In this document: in pieces, positions 23,397 to 46,223 of the stretch
How positions within the stretch are numbered: the stretch's first letter is position 1
Layout of the letters: the number at the start of each line of letters is the position of its first letter
Notes under the pieces: model-generated
Told to the model about the DNA's origin: nothing
Databases searched by the model: none
The model's input: the letters and a program-made list of their open reading frames with translations, nothing else
Made by a program: the position numbers and the translations under genes
NCBI GenBank assembly: GCA_020465985.1
Contig: JAANYP010006656.1
Location: forward strand, 372,001-436,000
Origin: Centrapalus pauciflorus
Taxonomy: Eukaryota > Streptophyta > Magnoliopsida > Asterales > Asteraceae
Length of the DNA: 64,000 nt
Direction: 5' to 3'

Positions 23397-24883
23397 AAAG
23401 TTTTAAACAGTAAAAGATCTAATGACTTAAACATAAAATGAAAAAAAGAAAGTCTATCTTTTCAAAATTAAACATTCAACTAACTAACTATTTTACTGAT
23501 CAAACATATAGCAGATAAAAAATATATAGTTTTAAGTAAGACAAAAATTGTCCAAAGGAGTAAACACCCAAAAAAAAAATTCACTAACCTAATTAATAAA
23601 TTAATAGAAGTATCAAAATTACCTAAATGAAAAAACACAACAAGCATCAACATATTCAAGCTTGATCAGAAGGCTTAGATGTGTGGCGATGGAACATCGA
23701 TTGAAGCGGCAATATTCTGTTGGGGTTTCGTCAAGATTAATACAAAACGTGATTTTGGACGGCCCTCTGATGGCTGGGACAACCGTTTGGAATTCATGGA
23801 TCCTAGGGCAACATGGATCCTAGGGTAAGTTAACGTGTGTGTGTGTGTGTGTGGAGGGCATTTAACAAGAAGTTGCCAAAACATGTGACAACCTTATTCG
23901 CAGGGGAATATCAATTCAAAAGGCTAAATGGGTTTCATGGTGGAAGGTTGAAAATTATTCCAAAGTGTGTGTTGCGTCTCGGTTTGGTCCCTGTGGTTTC
24001 GGAGAAATCAAGTGGCTTTTGCATCGATTGAGGAAAGGTCTGTATTGGTTAGAAAATAGGAGTAAAACGAAAGGTCATTGGGAGAGTTGGGTAACTAAAC
24101 CTTGGGGCATTCTTTGTTGCTTATAGCATGTTGGTGTTTGTCTTGTGTTTCTTTTCTTTTGTAATACCCTTCTCCTCAGACAAGTTTTGGGTTTTATTCC
24201 TTGGTGTTATATTTAAAAATAATAATAAGAAACCATAAAACACTATAATAAGTGATGCCTTATTGACTTGAACAAACAAAGGACCAGGAGAGGAAGAGGG
24301 GACAAAGGGGTCAAACGGATCACAAGGAGATGCGGAAAAAGTCCATATCCACTTAAGGCCTAAAACGAAGAAGTATTACATCGTAGCTAATAGGAAAGAC
24401 TTACGGAATTGTTATTATGTGTTTTGTGCAAACCTCAATGAAATATATATAGATTCTATTGCAGTTGGGAGGAATCAGGATTCCCATGCCTGTTGATTGT
24501 TGGAGCTCTCCACAGCCCTGCTACCTATGATCAATGGCAAGTCAACAATGCAACTCTGTTCTGTTGGATGGATTGTTAGTTAAAACCATTATTATCAAGT
24601 CAAAAATTGCATAATTTTCCCTACTAATAACAATAAACAGTTTCCTAAACAAAAAGATTCCCAACGAAAATGGAAGTGTTTGCCCAAAGAACTTGAAACA
24701 AACATTGAATATATGACAAGTTCTGTTAAAAATTGTTGGAAGTAATAAAATATAGTGTGATTCTTCCAATATCTGCCGACTATTTCTTTTGTATGTATTT
24801 CCCGGAAAGGTGGTAAGAGAATACCACATCTGCTCGTATCGGAAGAAAAATTGACTGAATCAGGATTGTGAGAAATTACAATT
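23397..24883. other. Intergenic sequence between the LTR element and the succinate-CoA ligase gene
   Basis: It holds a (GT)n run near 23835-23853. An open stretch around 23880-24030 (plus frame GGRLKIIPKCVLRLGLVPVV) might be decayed transposon coding sequence; I do not recognise it. The 3'UTR of the ligase gene probably occupies the right end. Confidence 0.3.
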
Positions 24884-35586
<10,703 letters not shown>

Positions 35587-36456
35587 CCTTCTGTTGGTTG
35601 TATTGACCGAGATCCACAGCGTATCAACAGTTATTCAAAATATTATCAAAGCGAGAGTTTGTCAAAATAAAAACGGGAAACCCTAATTTTGACAGAAAGT
35701 TAAATGAAAGAGGTCAAATTGACACCGGAGGCGGAGAGACGACTGACCTGTACACCGGAATTGAAAATGCAAAGGAAACCTTGTTAACCTTCTGTTATTC
35801 ACGTAGCAATAAAACGCAACGTGGGGCCTCAATATTAGACTCCTTTCTTTTCAAAGGTGATTTTTACCGATTAACTTTTAAATTTGTCTCATTCAGCCAT
35901 TAAATTATTTTTATTCTGATTTAGCCACTAAACTAAAATTCTACTTTGAGGAAGATGAATAAAACTAATGGCTAAATCGGTACAAAATATGATAGTTTAG
36001 TGGCTAAATCAGAACAATTTTCAGTGGTTAAATCGGTAAAAAGAAAGTTTATTGGCTAAATATATATACAAAATGTAGTTCAATGGCTAAACCGGGATAA
36101 AAAATAGTTTAATGGCTAAATCAAAAAAAAATTGAAAGTTGGATAGTCAAAATGACATTTAATCATTCTAATTTAATGACAGAACTAGGTTAGGTATTAC
36201 GGTGATTTAAAAATTATTTAAAAAACGAATATTTATAAAATATATGAAAATAATTTTAAAAATTTAGTTTAAAAACAATTAAATTATAATATATTAGATT
36301 GAATTGCATTTGATTATATTTTATTTGATACTGTTATTAATTCTAGTAAATTACATTACAATTTGTGAAAATGACAAGTGACAAATTAAATAAGAAAATG
36401 ATAATTGACAAATAAAAAGAGAACATGGCAATCGATGGTTTTGTTAATCTTTTTAA
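35587..36456 (-). promoter_or_regulatory. 5' flank of the succinate-CoA ligase gene
   Basis: This covers the presumed 5'UTR and promoter. From about 35860 to 36170 it contains repeated 'AATGGCTAAATC' words in both orientations, the remains of a small inverted element. No definite TATA box was picked. Confidence 0.35.
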
Positions 36457-37137
36457 GGTGGCGTTTGGTTTGCAGGATTTCAGAGAAACTGGTGAGATCT
36501 TCATTTGAAAATCCCTATTGTATCATGTTTGGCAAAAAAAAATACAGGGATTTCATTTTCCTTTATCATTTCACAATCCTCAATTTTAAAATTTTAGAAT
36601 TCTTCACTACCCCCTGTTATTTCATAATCCCGTATTTTTACATTTCGAAATCCAAATCAAATAACAATATTACTTTTATCATCAACTAACCACCACCTAC
36701 CTATACCTGTTGATCCTACCCTACTCTACCAACACCTACCATATCTCACACCAAATATACATATCCTATTCTTACACATCCTATCTTATTCAAATCTACC
36801 TATACACACTCACCCCCACACTACCCCTTCACAACTCAGCACACCTTACCCACCCCACCCACCCCTCTACATACCTACCACCCTGCCCCTACCTATCGAC
36901 ACCTTGCTCACCTTTTATAATACATTACCTTACTTCTTGTACACCTACCTGCTTTACCCATATCATTTGATACATTTGCAAATAAACAAGATTTTACAAA
37001 ATATACAATTGAATTTGAAATCCTGCAAACCAAACACATGACATGATTCAAATACTGTCACATTTGAATCCTGTCAAATTTAAATTCTGACATATTTAAA
37101 TCCTGGTATATCAAAATCATGTAATCCAAACGCTACC
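36457..37137. mobile_element. MITE with GGTGGCGTTTGG ends and a C-rich interior
   Basis: The ends GGTGGCGTTTGGTTTGCAGG and CATGTAATCCAAACGCTACC are near-inverse. The middle (36710-36960) is a strikingly C-rich, G-poor tract of CTACC/CACCC words. A similar tract occurs at 49980-50090 and 51600-51830. It is a PIF/Harbinger-style MITE by its ends; target duplication is TAA/TAG-like only. Confidence 0.65.
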
Positions 37138-38064
37138 TAGCTAATAGTATTTATAGACTAGATTTATACATATATACTATATGGGTTGATTTAATAATAA
37201 TATTTATAAAATATAGAAAATAATAATAATAAATTAAAGTTTACATAATTTTGATTAATTAGTTATTAAAGTAGTCAAGTTCAATTTTAATAGAATAGAT
37301 TTGGTTTGATTTAAATTAAATAGTAGTAAGTGACGTGACAAATTAAGAAAATAACAAGTGACAAATCAGGAAGAAGACAACAAGTAACATATATTTATTC
37401 ATTTAATATATTATAATATATAATAAATACAATACTCTCTCAACACATTATATTTTGATTTTCCATTATTTTATCATCATTATAATATAAATATTAACTT
37501 TAAATAAATCTAAATATTATATCATCAACACTTTTGTATTAAAAAAAAACATTTTAACATCAATCTAATCTGAACTAAATTTAAACATACGTGCAAATCT
37601 GATATTATCTACATATTTAAACTTTTTTTGAAAGATAATAATATTATATAACGAAATGAAAACCATCTGAAATACAACAATGATCTACAACGTGCAACAA
37701 GGAAAAAATGGTGGCTAATCTAGAAAACAATTTTAAAAATATTTTATGTGTTTTATAAATTTAAAAAAATATGTTAATACATGTTATTTAAAAAATGAAA
37801 ACATTATAATATTCAAGCTTAATTAGTTTTTACTGTGGGTCATTTTTCTGTCCATTTGATCCATTCTGTCAAAGGAAAACCTTGATTAAAATAGCCAAAT
37901 GCATGCATAATATAATATTGTACCTTCAAAAGTCAAAACCCATCCATAAACATTACAAAACCGTCTTAGTTTCTGTATCCACAAGGGAAAATAAAACACA
38001 ACCAAAAACGTTTATGCTTTTAAAGCATAACATTTCTTGCATTTACGATAACTAAAATTTACTC
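37138..38064. other. AT-rich intergenic sequence
   Basis: No gene or clear element was seen. The part next to 38064 is probably the 3'UTR of the proline-rich protein gene. Confidence 0.3.
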
Positions 38065-38829
38065 TCATTTGACATTTAAAAAACGAGCAAGCTCCGATGG
38101 GTTAACGATGCCAGGTATACGAGCTCCATTTTTTATTATGTCAGTCACATCGACGTACCTCTCAATCTTTGCCGATTGTGGTTCTGGTTCATGTATAGTA
38201 TTCTTCTTGTTCGGTTTTTCAATCAGCTTTGGCTCAACAACATTTCCTTTTCCCTTAATAGTAGAACCATGGTTTTGGTTTGGCTTCGGCCAAGAGTCAG
38301 CAACCTTTCCTTTTGTCTTGGTAACAGAACCATGGTTTGGCTTCGGCCCAGAGTCAACAACCTTTCCTTTTGTCTTGGTAACGGAAACATGGTTAATTGG
38401 CTTCGTCACAGGTTCAATAACCTTCCTCGTTACCTTAGTAGGATCATGGTTTGGTTGTTTTGTCATCCTAGAATCATTCGAAGAAGTTGGTGGTCGAGAT
38501 GGATCGTATATTTGGCCACATAATGTACCTTTAGTAAGAAACTCATGAGCAAAATACCCCGCTAGGATTGTTTGGTTACTAGGTGATGGTGTAGTAGGAG
38601 AAACGGCAGCTTTGGAAGGCCCGCGAGTCGAAAGAGAAACGAGAGATTTGGATGGCTTGATTGGAGGCATTGGCTGAGGATTGTAAGGAAGCGGCTTTGA
38701 CTTGAGTGGCCTTGGCGGTGGCGGCGGCGGTGGCGGCATCAAAAAGTCGAAATTTTCATCTCTTGCCTTTCGTTTATATGGCATCATTGGTGGTAAATGT
38801 TTACGTGATTGGTTCTTGGTAGGTTCCAT
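38065..38829 (-). CDS. Proline-rich plant-specific protein (AGYxAHEFLTKGTL / IPGIVNP family)
   Basis: A single-exon frame of 254 residues. The N-terminus has YKRKARDENFDFLMPP followed by eight prolines. Residues about 88-106 read TILAGYFAHEFLTKGTLCGQ and the C-terminus ends IKNGARIPGIVNPSELARFL. These two motifs mark a small conserved plant protein family; I recall members labelled 'embryo sac development arrest 6' but am not sure of the name or role. Between the motifs is a basic stretch with three imperfect repeats of SVTKTKGKV(V/A)DS, which lengthens the protein. It has no signal peptide or membrane segment, so a nuclear or cytosolic place is likely. The context TGACGTC lies directly against the start ATG. 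Confidence 0.75.
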   Translation of the reverse strand: MEPTKNQSRKHLPPMMPYKRKARDENFDFLMPPPPPPPPRPLKSKPLPYNPQPMPPIKPSKSLVSLSTRGPSKAAVSPTTPSPSNQTILAGYFAHEFLTKGTLCGQIYDPSRPPTSSNDSRMTKQPNHDPTKVTRKVIEPVTKPINHVSVTKTKGKVVDSGPKPNHGSVTKTKGKVADSWPKPNQNHGSTIKGKGNVVEPKLIEKPNKKNTIHEPEPQSAKIERYVDVTDIIKNGARIPGIVNPSELARFLNVK

Positions 38830-38898
38830 GACGTCAATACCTGCTTACTATTCACCATTCAACAACAAAATGAGATGAAAGGACAAAAAAAAAAAAAA

Positions 38899-39207
38899 AG
38901 GAAAATCATGTAAAAAACCAACGTACTTTCAGTATTTTTTTAATAAGTCATTGCATCAAAAACGTTTCCATAAAAGTCTCTCAACTTAAAAACGTTTTTG
39001 TAAAGACCACTGCACATAAAATGTTTCCACAAAAGTCCTTTAACTTAACGAAATTTTATGAAAAACATCTGAAAACCCTTTAAAAATCCCACAAAACTAA
39101 CAATTCGTAAAAAATTTCAAGTTGAAGGACTTTTATGGAAACGTTTTTGGTACAGTGACTTAATCGAAAAATATCAAAAGTACGTTGATCTTTTGTATAA
39201 TTTTCCC
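38899..39207. mobile_element. MITE, about 310 bp
   Basis: Left GGAAAATCATGTAAAAAACC and right GATCTTTTGTATAATTTTCC pair. So do CCAACGTACTTTCAGTATTT and ATATCAAAAGTACGTTGATC. The interior repeats AAAACGTTTCCATAAAAGTC in both orientations. It is non-coding and sits in the promoter region of the proline-rich gene. Confidence 0.75.
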
Positions 39208-40004
39208 AAAAAAAAAAAATCATACTTATAAAATATAATTTTTTTTTTATTTTTTAATGAATAAACATTAATTTCTACGTATGTGGTTTTTCTAAGGAAC
39301 GCGGGGTCATATAGGAAGAGAATTAGTAAATTGCCCCTAAATGACAATAAAGAGCGAATGATATTATTATAAATATGTCCCAAAAAAAAATTAGCCGTGA
39401 AGTTGGGGGGTTATTTTTGCGTATATGGTTTGGTTTATGACCCTTTTAACCCTTGACCATGTCAACAAACGGCGACAAGTCTGTCAAAAACTCAAACGAA
39501 GATTACATGAAATAGTCGTGTATTTTTAATATTGTTTTGATTTAGGCTACATTTTTTTTTGCACATATAAGTTATGTGTTTTCAAAATACACAACATAAA
39601 TATGTATAATCTTAAAAGTGCATAATTTTTTGGTGTCATTTTTTATAAATAAATATATGTAACTATCTGGGGAAGTAAAAGTTACATGTAACAATTTGGG
39701 GAAGTAAAATTTATATTAAATTTGATATATACATTCTTCTAGTTTTAATGATTGTTTAGGCCTTTGGTATATACTATATATAGGTTGTAATGTTAAGAAA
39801 ATTAGAAGTTAACAAATGAAGTGTTTGAATGGGCTTGACAAAAGCATTTATTTATTGATAAAAGTTATATAGGTTCGTTGAATGTGCTTGACAAAAGCCT
39901 TTATTTTTTTATTTATGTTGTGTGTAGATATATAATTAGAATCGTATAATAAGTTAAATATTGATAAGAAAAATGATAAGCAATTATAGGTCTATATTAT
40001 TTAA
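39208..40004. other. AT-rich intergenic sequence
   Basis: No gene was seen. A direct duplication of a short stretch (GCTTGACAAAAGC near 39833 and 39887) is present. Confidence 0.3.
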
Positions 40005-40490
40005 CTAGTTTATTACCCGCGTAATACGCGGATATTTTTAATATATATATAATATAACAAATAAAAAGATAAAGATATAAATATTATTTTTTAAACAAAA
40101 GTATCTAAGATGATATTATTATTTATTATGACGTATTAATTTTGTATATTTCTAAATATATGAAGAGTATTTTTTTTCTTATATAATTTTTTAAACTTTT
40201 ATTATATTATATTATAATTAATAAGTTAGTAGATTATTAGATTTTGTTTGATTTGATTTGAATTTAAAAGTAGATTATATTAGATTTGAATAAATTTAAT
40301 TAATAAGTTAGTAGGGTATTAGATTTGTTTGATTTGAATTTGAATTTACAAGTGGATTATATTAGATTTGGATAGATTTGATTTAATTTTTTTTATTATT
40401 TTTAAAATCTATAAATGTCACGTGTCGAATCATGGTGACAACACGTGGCTTCACCAGAAATGAGTATAGTTACTCTTTTAATAGTATAGA
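40005..40490 (-). mobile_element. Non-autonomous Helitron, 486 bp
   Basis: On the minus strand it starts TCTATACTATTAAAAGAGTA, the classic plant Helitron 5' end. It finishes with the hairpin CCGCGTATTACGCGG followed by GTAATAAACTAG. It is inserted between A and T with no target duplication, as Helitrons are. It lacks Rep/helicase coding sequence. Confidence 0.9.
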
Positions 40491-40522
40491 TAGATTATAT
40501 ATTTTTTTGGTCAGAATTGATT

Positions 40523-40539
<17 letters not shown>

Positions 40540-40574
<35 letters not shown>
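40540..40574. repeat. (CA)n(TA)n tract
   Basis: A short CA run then TA dinucleotides that directly border the micron-like element at 40575. Confidence 0.95.
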
Positions 40575-40577
<3 letters not shown>

Positions 40578-40822
40578 GTGGGTTCAATGGAAAACCACTA
40601 TGCACCTGAAAACTATGGAAACCTACGCAAACCGTCCGATTTGGTGCATTTCATGAAAAACGCGGTGGCATTATCGTAAATTAGGTGATGCATCACGCGG
40701 GATTTTGATGCATCACGTGGAAAATTTGATGCATCGCGCGGGGAATTTGATACATTTATGGTGGTGCAGTGCGGTTTTCACAAGTTTTTTCAGGTTCATG
40801 ATGGTTTTCCATTGAAATCACA
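40575..40822. mobile_element. Micron-like fold-back element, copy 1
   Basis: The left end GGGGTGGGTTCAATGGAAAA pairs with right-end GGTTTTCCATTGAAATCA. The inside carries several TGATGCATCACGCGG-type repeats. (TA)n lies on both sides. Confidence 0.75.
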
Positions 40823-40944
40823 TATATATATATAATTAGGTTCATCAGCGTACCTATGAGATTCTAGCATACCCAACTTACCTTAATGTGAATGATCATT
40901 CACATTTTTTTTTTAATAGACATGTATTAGACAACATTATAAGA

Positions 40945-41026
<82 letters not shown>

Positions 41027-41065
41027 TGTATGTATGTATGTATGTATGTATGTATGTATGTATAT
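40945..41065. repeat. (TA)n followed by (GTAT)n
   Basis: About 50 bp of TA followed by about 15 GTAT units. The tetranucleotide probably arose by slippage from the TA tract. Confidence 0.95.
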
Positions 41066-41413
41066 GTATGTATAAGAACTTCTTAATTCAGTGAGAACTA
41101 CTCCAAAGTGCACAAATTTATACATCAAAATACACAATTTTAAATATTAATTTAAAATTTAAAATTTAAAATCATTATTGGTATTCAATATTAGTAAATA
41201 TAATAATCTAACATTAAAATTACTTTTAATATTTAAATTCATCAAATTATATATTTAATGCACAAATTCGTACATAAAATAGACAAATTTATCATGAGAT
41301 ACGTAATTGTTTACATGAAATGCATAAATTTATCAAATGTATAAATTTTAGCATTAAATGCACAAATTTTAGAGTGGTTTCCACGAAACTGAGAGTTTCA
41401 TACCATAGTCCAA

Positions 41414-41476
<63 letters not shown>
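41414..41476. repeat. (CA)n(TA)n tract
   Basis: A compound CA then TA microsatellite. Confidence 0.95.
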
Positions 41477-41482
<6 letters not shown>

Positions 41483-41989
41483 TGAGAAGCTAAATATATA
41501 TTTGACTGTGATTAATTCTTTTACATAATGATCATTCATCATTTTTTGAATAAATAAATAATGAATCATAAATTTCGGATTAAATAAATCAATAATTCGT
41601 TGATTTTTTTTACATTGATTTGTTAGTTTCTGAATTTTTAAATAATGAATCATAACAAAAATTAGTTTGTCAATGTACAAAATTGATGAATCAATGTATA
41701 AATGTAGTGAATCATCATGCAAAATTAGTGAATCATAGTGTTTCTCACATTAACCACTTAACATAGATAAAGTGGCCACCACCAAAGGTGGGAGAGTTTC
41801 CCATTGGTTGAGGTCTCGAATTCAAACTTTGTCAATAGCGTTTCTCCTAGGTGGATGTGAGGGGTTTGATTCTCACCCACAATGTGTCTAACAAAAAAAT
41901 GCTAACCACTAACTTTAGCTATTAAAAAAATAGTGTTTCTTACATTTTTAAAATATATTTAGATTCTCACAGTAAGTTAAGTCTGTGTG

Positions 41990-42030
<41 letters not shown>

Positions 42031-42032
<2 letters not shown>

Positions 42033-42280
42033 GTGAGTTCAATGGAGAACCTTTATGCATCGAAGAACCTTAAAGAACCTCCATGCACCACCATAAATGC
42101 ATCATAATTCCCCCATGATGCATCATTATGCATCGAAGAATCTTGGAGAACAACAATGCATCACGTAGAGATTGATGCATCACATGCAAATATATAATGA
42201 TGCATCATGGGGGAATTGTGATGCATTTGTGGTAGTGCATGGAGGTTCTTCGATGCATGAAGGTTTTACATTGAACCCAC

Positions 42281-42284
<4 letters not shown>
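42031..42284. mobile_element. Micron-like fold-back element, copy 2
   Basis: The ends GGGTGAGTTCAATGGAGAAC and GGTTTTACATTGAACCCAC are inverse. The interior has repeated GATGCATC words. It has (TA)n on the left and an 80-bp (TA)n on the right that it shares with copy 3. Confidence 0.8.

Positions 42285-42367
<83 letters not shown>
42285..42367. repeat. (TA)n between two micron-like elements
   Basis: About 80 bp of uninterrupted TA dinucleotides. Confidence 0.95.
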
Positions 42368-42370
<3 letters not shown>

Positions 42371-42594
42371 GGAGGTTCAATGGAAAACCAACATGCATCG
42401 GAAAACCTTGGAAAACCTCCATGCACCACCACAAATGCATCACAATTTCTGCGTGATGCATCAAATTACCTGCGTGATGCACCAAATTCCCGCATGATGC
42501 ATCGACTTTCTGCGTGATGCATCACCTGATCCAATGGCTATAAAGTGGTTCCCGGGTTTTCCGATGCATATAGGTTTTCCATTGAACCCACCCC
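42368..42594. mobile_element. Micron-like fold-back element, copy 3
   Basis: The left end GAAGGAGGTTCAATGGAAAA pairs with the right end GGTTTTCCATTGAACCCACC. It contains four GTGATGCATCA/ATGATGCATCG repeats at about 20-25 bp spacing. TA tracts flank it on both sides. Confidence 0.8.
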
Positions 42595-43381
42595 TATATA
42601 TATATATATATAATATTGCATAATATTATCGTATTTATTTCCATGAAATGAATGTTGTGGTTTCACACACACATAATTACAGACAGATGGGAAAATTAAA
42701 AGCATTTTCAACCATCATATGATATTTATTGGCAATTTGGCATTTGGTGTTTGTATTTTTTCCAGTATTTTGATTTTTTTATAGTATTTGTATTTCCAAT
42801 AAAACTCATACAATTTGATTAAAATATTATAATGGTTATTTAACAAATTATTATATTTATATAATTATAACATTAACTTTAAGGGAACCCGCGTATAATT
42901 GATTGTAACAATATTTTAATGCCCACACATTCACATTGTGATGGAGTGTTCATTCATATATTAAATTTTTAAAGAATCATAACTATCACCATATATTTAA
43001 ATATATAATTAACTATACCCCTATATAATTATTTAAATATTTAACTTTACAAACTATGATATTTTTTAGTTGTAATATATAATCAAAAAACTATTAAAAA
43101 GATAAAATAAATTTATAATGTATGTAAGTATAATTAATATAATGTCAAGTTGGTCATTTGAGCAATGTTTCATTTTAAATGTCAAAAGAGTCACTTTAGC
43201 AATATTTCATTTTAAATATTAATTAAATACTATTTTTATAATATCTTATTTTAAATATTAATTAAATATAAATGGTTAAAAGTTAAATTTTTACTAAATA
43301 TGAATAGGCTGATCATGTTGATGACATCTTATTTTAAGTATTAGCTAAAGGCCAATTTTACAAGGTATTATATTAAAATAT

Positions 43382-43687
43382 GGTTTATTATGAAAAAAAT
43401 CAACATGTTTTCATTTTTTTTGCGTTTTCGTCTCTTCATGTTATTCTTTTAACGTAAAAAACCTCAAGTTATTTTTTTATTTTTGGTTTAGTGAAATTTG
43501 AATATTTGACTCCGGTTATAATTTGTGAATTGGGTTTTTTAAAAACTGAAAACCGGGGTCTAATATCCAAATTTCACTAAACCAAAAAAAAAAAAACAAC
43601 TTGAGGATTTTTATGGGAAAAAATAACATGGAGGGACGAAAACGCAAAAAACGTGAAAACATGTTGGTTTTTTTTCATAATAAACCC
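43382..43687. mobile_element. MITE, about 306 bp
   Basis: The left end GGTTTATTATGAAAAAAATC is the inverse of the right end GTTTTTTTTCATAATAAACC. Pairing extends through AACATGTTTTC, GCGTTTTCGTC and TTTGGTTTAGTGAAATTTG. It forms a nearly complete hairpin with no coding sequence. Confidence 0.8.
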
Positions 43688-44186
43688 TATTAAATATTAA
43701 TAAAATATCAGTAGTATTGTTTATTATAATATATTATTACATGATATATTCTACTAAAAACACAAAAAAAAATTTTAAATAATACGTATATAATTTAATT
43801 ATACTAATAAATGGGGGAATTCATATGCATCCATTAAATGTCATAAAATATCATATATCCAAAATAGAATATTATGATGCATAACATACAATGTTTTCAA
43901 AACATGTTTAAAGAAAGATTATGTTTCCGTATGTGTCTTTGATGATGATGGATCTATTGAGAGCGATATTTAGTATAAGAATGAAAGATCTATCATGTAT
44001 TGAATCGATAAAAGCTTTCGTTTATTAACTATTGTTCTTAATTAATAATAAACACTACTTAATCAATTTTATTGATTATTGATTCAAAATCATAGAAAAA
44101 TATAACGAAGAAAATATTTTGATAAATGTTTCAAAAAGTTTGAAAAGTTATTATTTTTTAAGACATGCCTTTAAGATTTACACATC

Positions 44187-44292
<106 letters not shown>

Positions 44293-44297
44293 ATAAT

Positions 44298-44522
44298 GGG
44301 GTTCAATGGAGAACCTCCATGCATCGAAGAACCTTGAAGAACCACAATGCACCACCACAAATGCATCACAATTCCCGCGTGATGCATCATTACTTCCACG
44401 TGATGCATCACAATTCCCGCGTGATGCATCGACTTCTACATGATGCATTACGATTTTCTAGCGATACATTGTGGTTCTTCAAGGTTCTTCGATGCATAGA
44501 TGTTCTCCATTGAACTCACCTC
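44298..44522. mobile_element. Micron-like fold-back element, copy 4
   Basis: The ends GGGGTTCAATGGAGAACC and TGTTCTCCATTGAACTCACC pair. The interior has CGTGATGCATCA repeats. It is flanked by (TG)n on both sides rather than plain TA. Confidence 0.8.
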
Positions 44523-44536
44523 TGTGTGTGTGTGTG

Positions 44537-44910
44537 TGTATATAAAATCGGGTTCATCAGTGTAACTATGAGATCATTCACATATATTTTTTTTAACAGA
44601 CATGTATAAGACAAAATTATAATATTTTTTTTCAAAAGGAGCAACATTATAAATCTTGTGAATGGTAAAAAAAGATCATGTGAATGGTCATTCACATGGT
44701 GTGAATGACCATTCACATGGCTGACCATTCACATAAATATGCATCGAGCATTCACATAATTTTTAAGGACATACAAAGTGTGAATCTATGTGAAATTCAT
44801 ATATCATGTGTATTACATTAAATTGAACATGGTTATGTGAAAAAAAAAATTTAAATTTTTTTTCACATAACCATGTTCAATTTAATGTTATACGCATGAT
44901 ATATGATTTA
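44537..44910. mobile_element. Second TA/TG-associated palindromic element
   Basis: It starts GGGTTCATCAGTGTAACTAT after a (TG)n run and ends at a (TA)n run. The same start (AGGTTCATCAGCGTACCTAT) follows micron-like copy 1 at 40841. It contains a long perfect hairpin at 44817-44888 and repeated ATTCACATG words. Confidence 0.55.
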
Positions 44911-44913
44911 AAA

Positions 44914-44914
<1 letters not shown>

Positions 44915-44972
<58 letters not shown>
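44915..44972. repeat. (TA)n microsatellite
   Basis: About 58 bp of TA at the right end of the palindromic element. Confidence 0.95.
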
Positions 44973-44974
<2 letters not shown>

Positions 44975-45608
44975 CCTAAAAAGGTATGAAAAAAGAAACA
45001 TTCATAATAAAATGACCTCAAAATCTTTTAAATTGAAAAATAAAAGAACCCTAATTATAGAAAATAAATCATGAAATCCTATAATTTGGTAATATATCTA
45101 ACATTTTAATCAATTCAAAACATATTAGATATAGACAGACAAAATAATTGTTTTAGCTGAAAATATATACAGATACTCACAAGATTCAAGAAGGTGAGAG
45201 CTAGCGAATAATGTTGCATTTATGTTTCGATCTGTACTTTCTATCGATGTAGATCTTTTCCTTGAGACGATCCTACAGAAGACAAGTACCTATGCCAAAT
45301 TTAAAAGATAATGATTTAATCGGTTGTTTGAGATTATAGGGTTTTATATATAAAAGAGGATGAACTATTCAAGAGGATAAAGATATTGAGAAAGTTCTAA
45401 CATGAGCAGAGAAAGCGTCTGTTGGTCTGTTTTTTTATATGACGATAGTGCGATATATTACGTATATGGTCATAGTTTCAATAAAAGGAGTCAAAGATAT
45501 CAGGCGATGCACATGACTTTAAGGTTAAAATTATTATGCGTGTCACATGTTCTATATAATTAGGCATTACAACAGGACGGAGATGAGCAGCTCATCTCCA
45601 TCCTCGCT

Positions 45609-46223
45609 AGGGGTGTTATTCGGGCGGGTTAAACGGGTTTCGGGTTATTCGGTTCGTGTTATTCGGGTATGAGGGTATATGTTAACTACCCGAACCCGAA
45701 CCAAATAAGCAAACGGGTTAATCGGTTTTGGGTTAAATGGGTATCGGGTTATTCGGTTTGGGTTAAATGGGTTAATCGGTTTTAGTATAAAAATATAATC
45801 CTCTATAAAATGATTTAAAATAGTTAAATGGGTTGGGTAAAATAGATAGAACGGGTTAAAAAGTTTAAAATTATGTAATTAAATATTTATATTCTATATA
45901 TGGGAACCGTGAAAGAGTCGAAAAGAGACGTGTTTTTGGTTTGTAAAAAATAAAAACCTACGTCTTTACTAAAGTAGACACAAGATGTCAATATGAGATG
46001 ATATATTATTATTATTAACTTTTTAGTTATTGATATATGGGTTATTCGGGTTATTTGGGTAACCCGAATTTTTTACTTCTCACCAGATACCCGAATCGAA
46101 AACATTATTCGGTTATCATTTAACCCGATTAACAAACCTGAAAACCAAATAACCCGACTCATTTAACCCGAATAAGGTTCGGTTCGAGTGGGTTATTCGG
46201 GTTCGATTATTTTGCACACCCCT
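45609..46223. mobile_element. AGGGGTGTTATT-type TIR element, about 615 bp
   Basis: It starts AGGGGTGTTATTCGGG and ends TTTTGCACACCCCT. Both halves are dominated by GGGTTATTCGG / CCGAATAACCC words in opposite orientation. It belongs to the same broad family as 50092-51604 and 56687-57138. Confidence 0.7.

Noticed and set aside
36710..36970. Pro/Thr/Leu-rich 86-codon frame
   Set aside because: Translation of the C-rich tract of a MITE.
38069..38548. 159-codon plus-strand frame opposite the proline-rich protein gene
   Set aside because: Antisense shadow of the repeat-rich coding frame; the minus-strand product has the family motifs.
42172..42485. Open frames on both strands with IYIYIY flanked by MHH/MHE words
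   Set aside because: They arise from (TA)n plus the GATGCATC repeats of two fold-back elements; the frames exist on both strands for the same reason.
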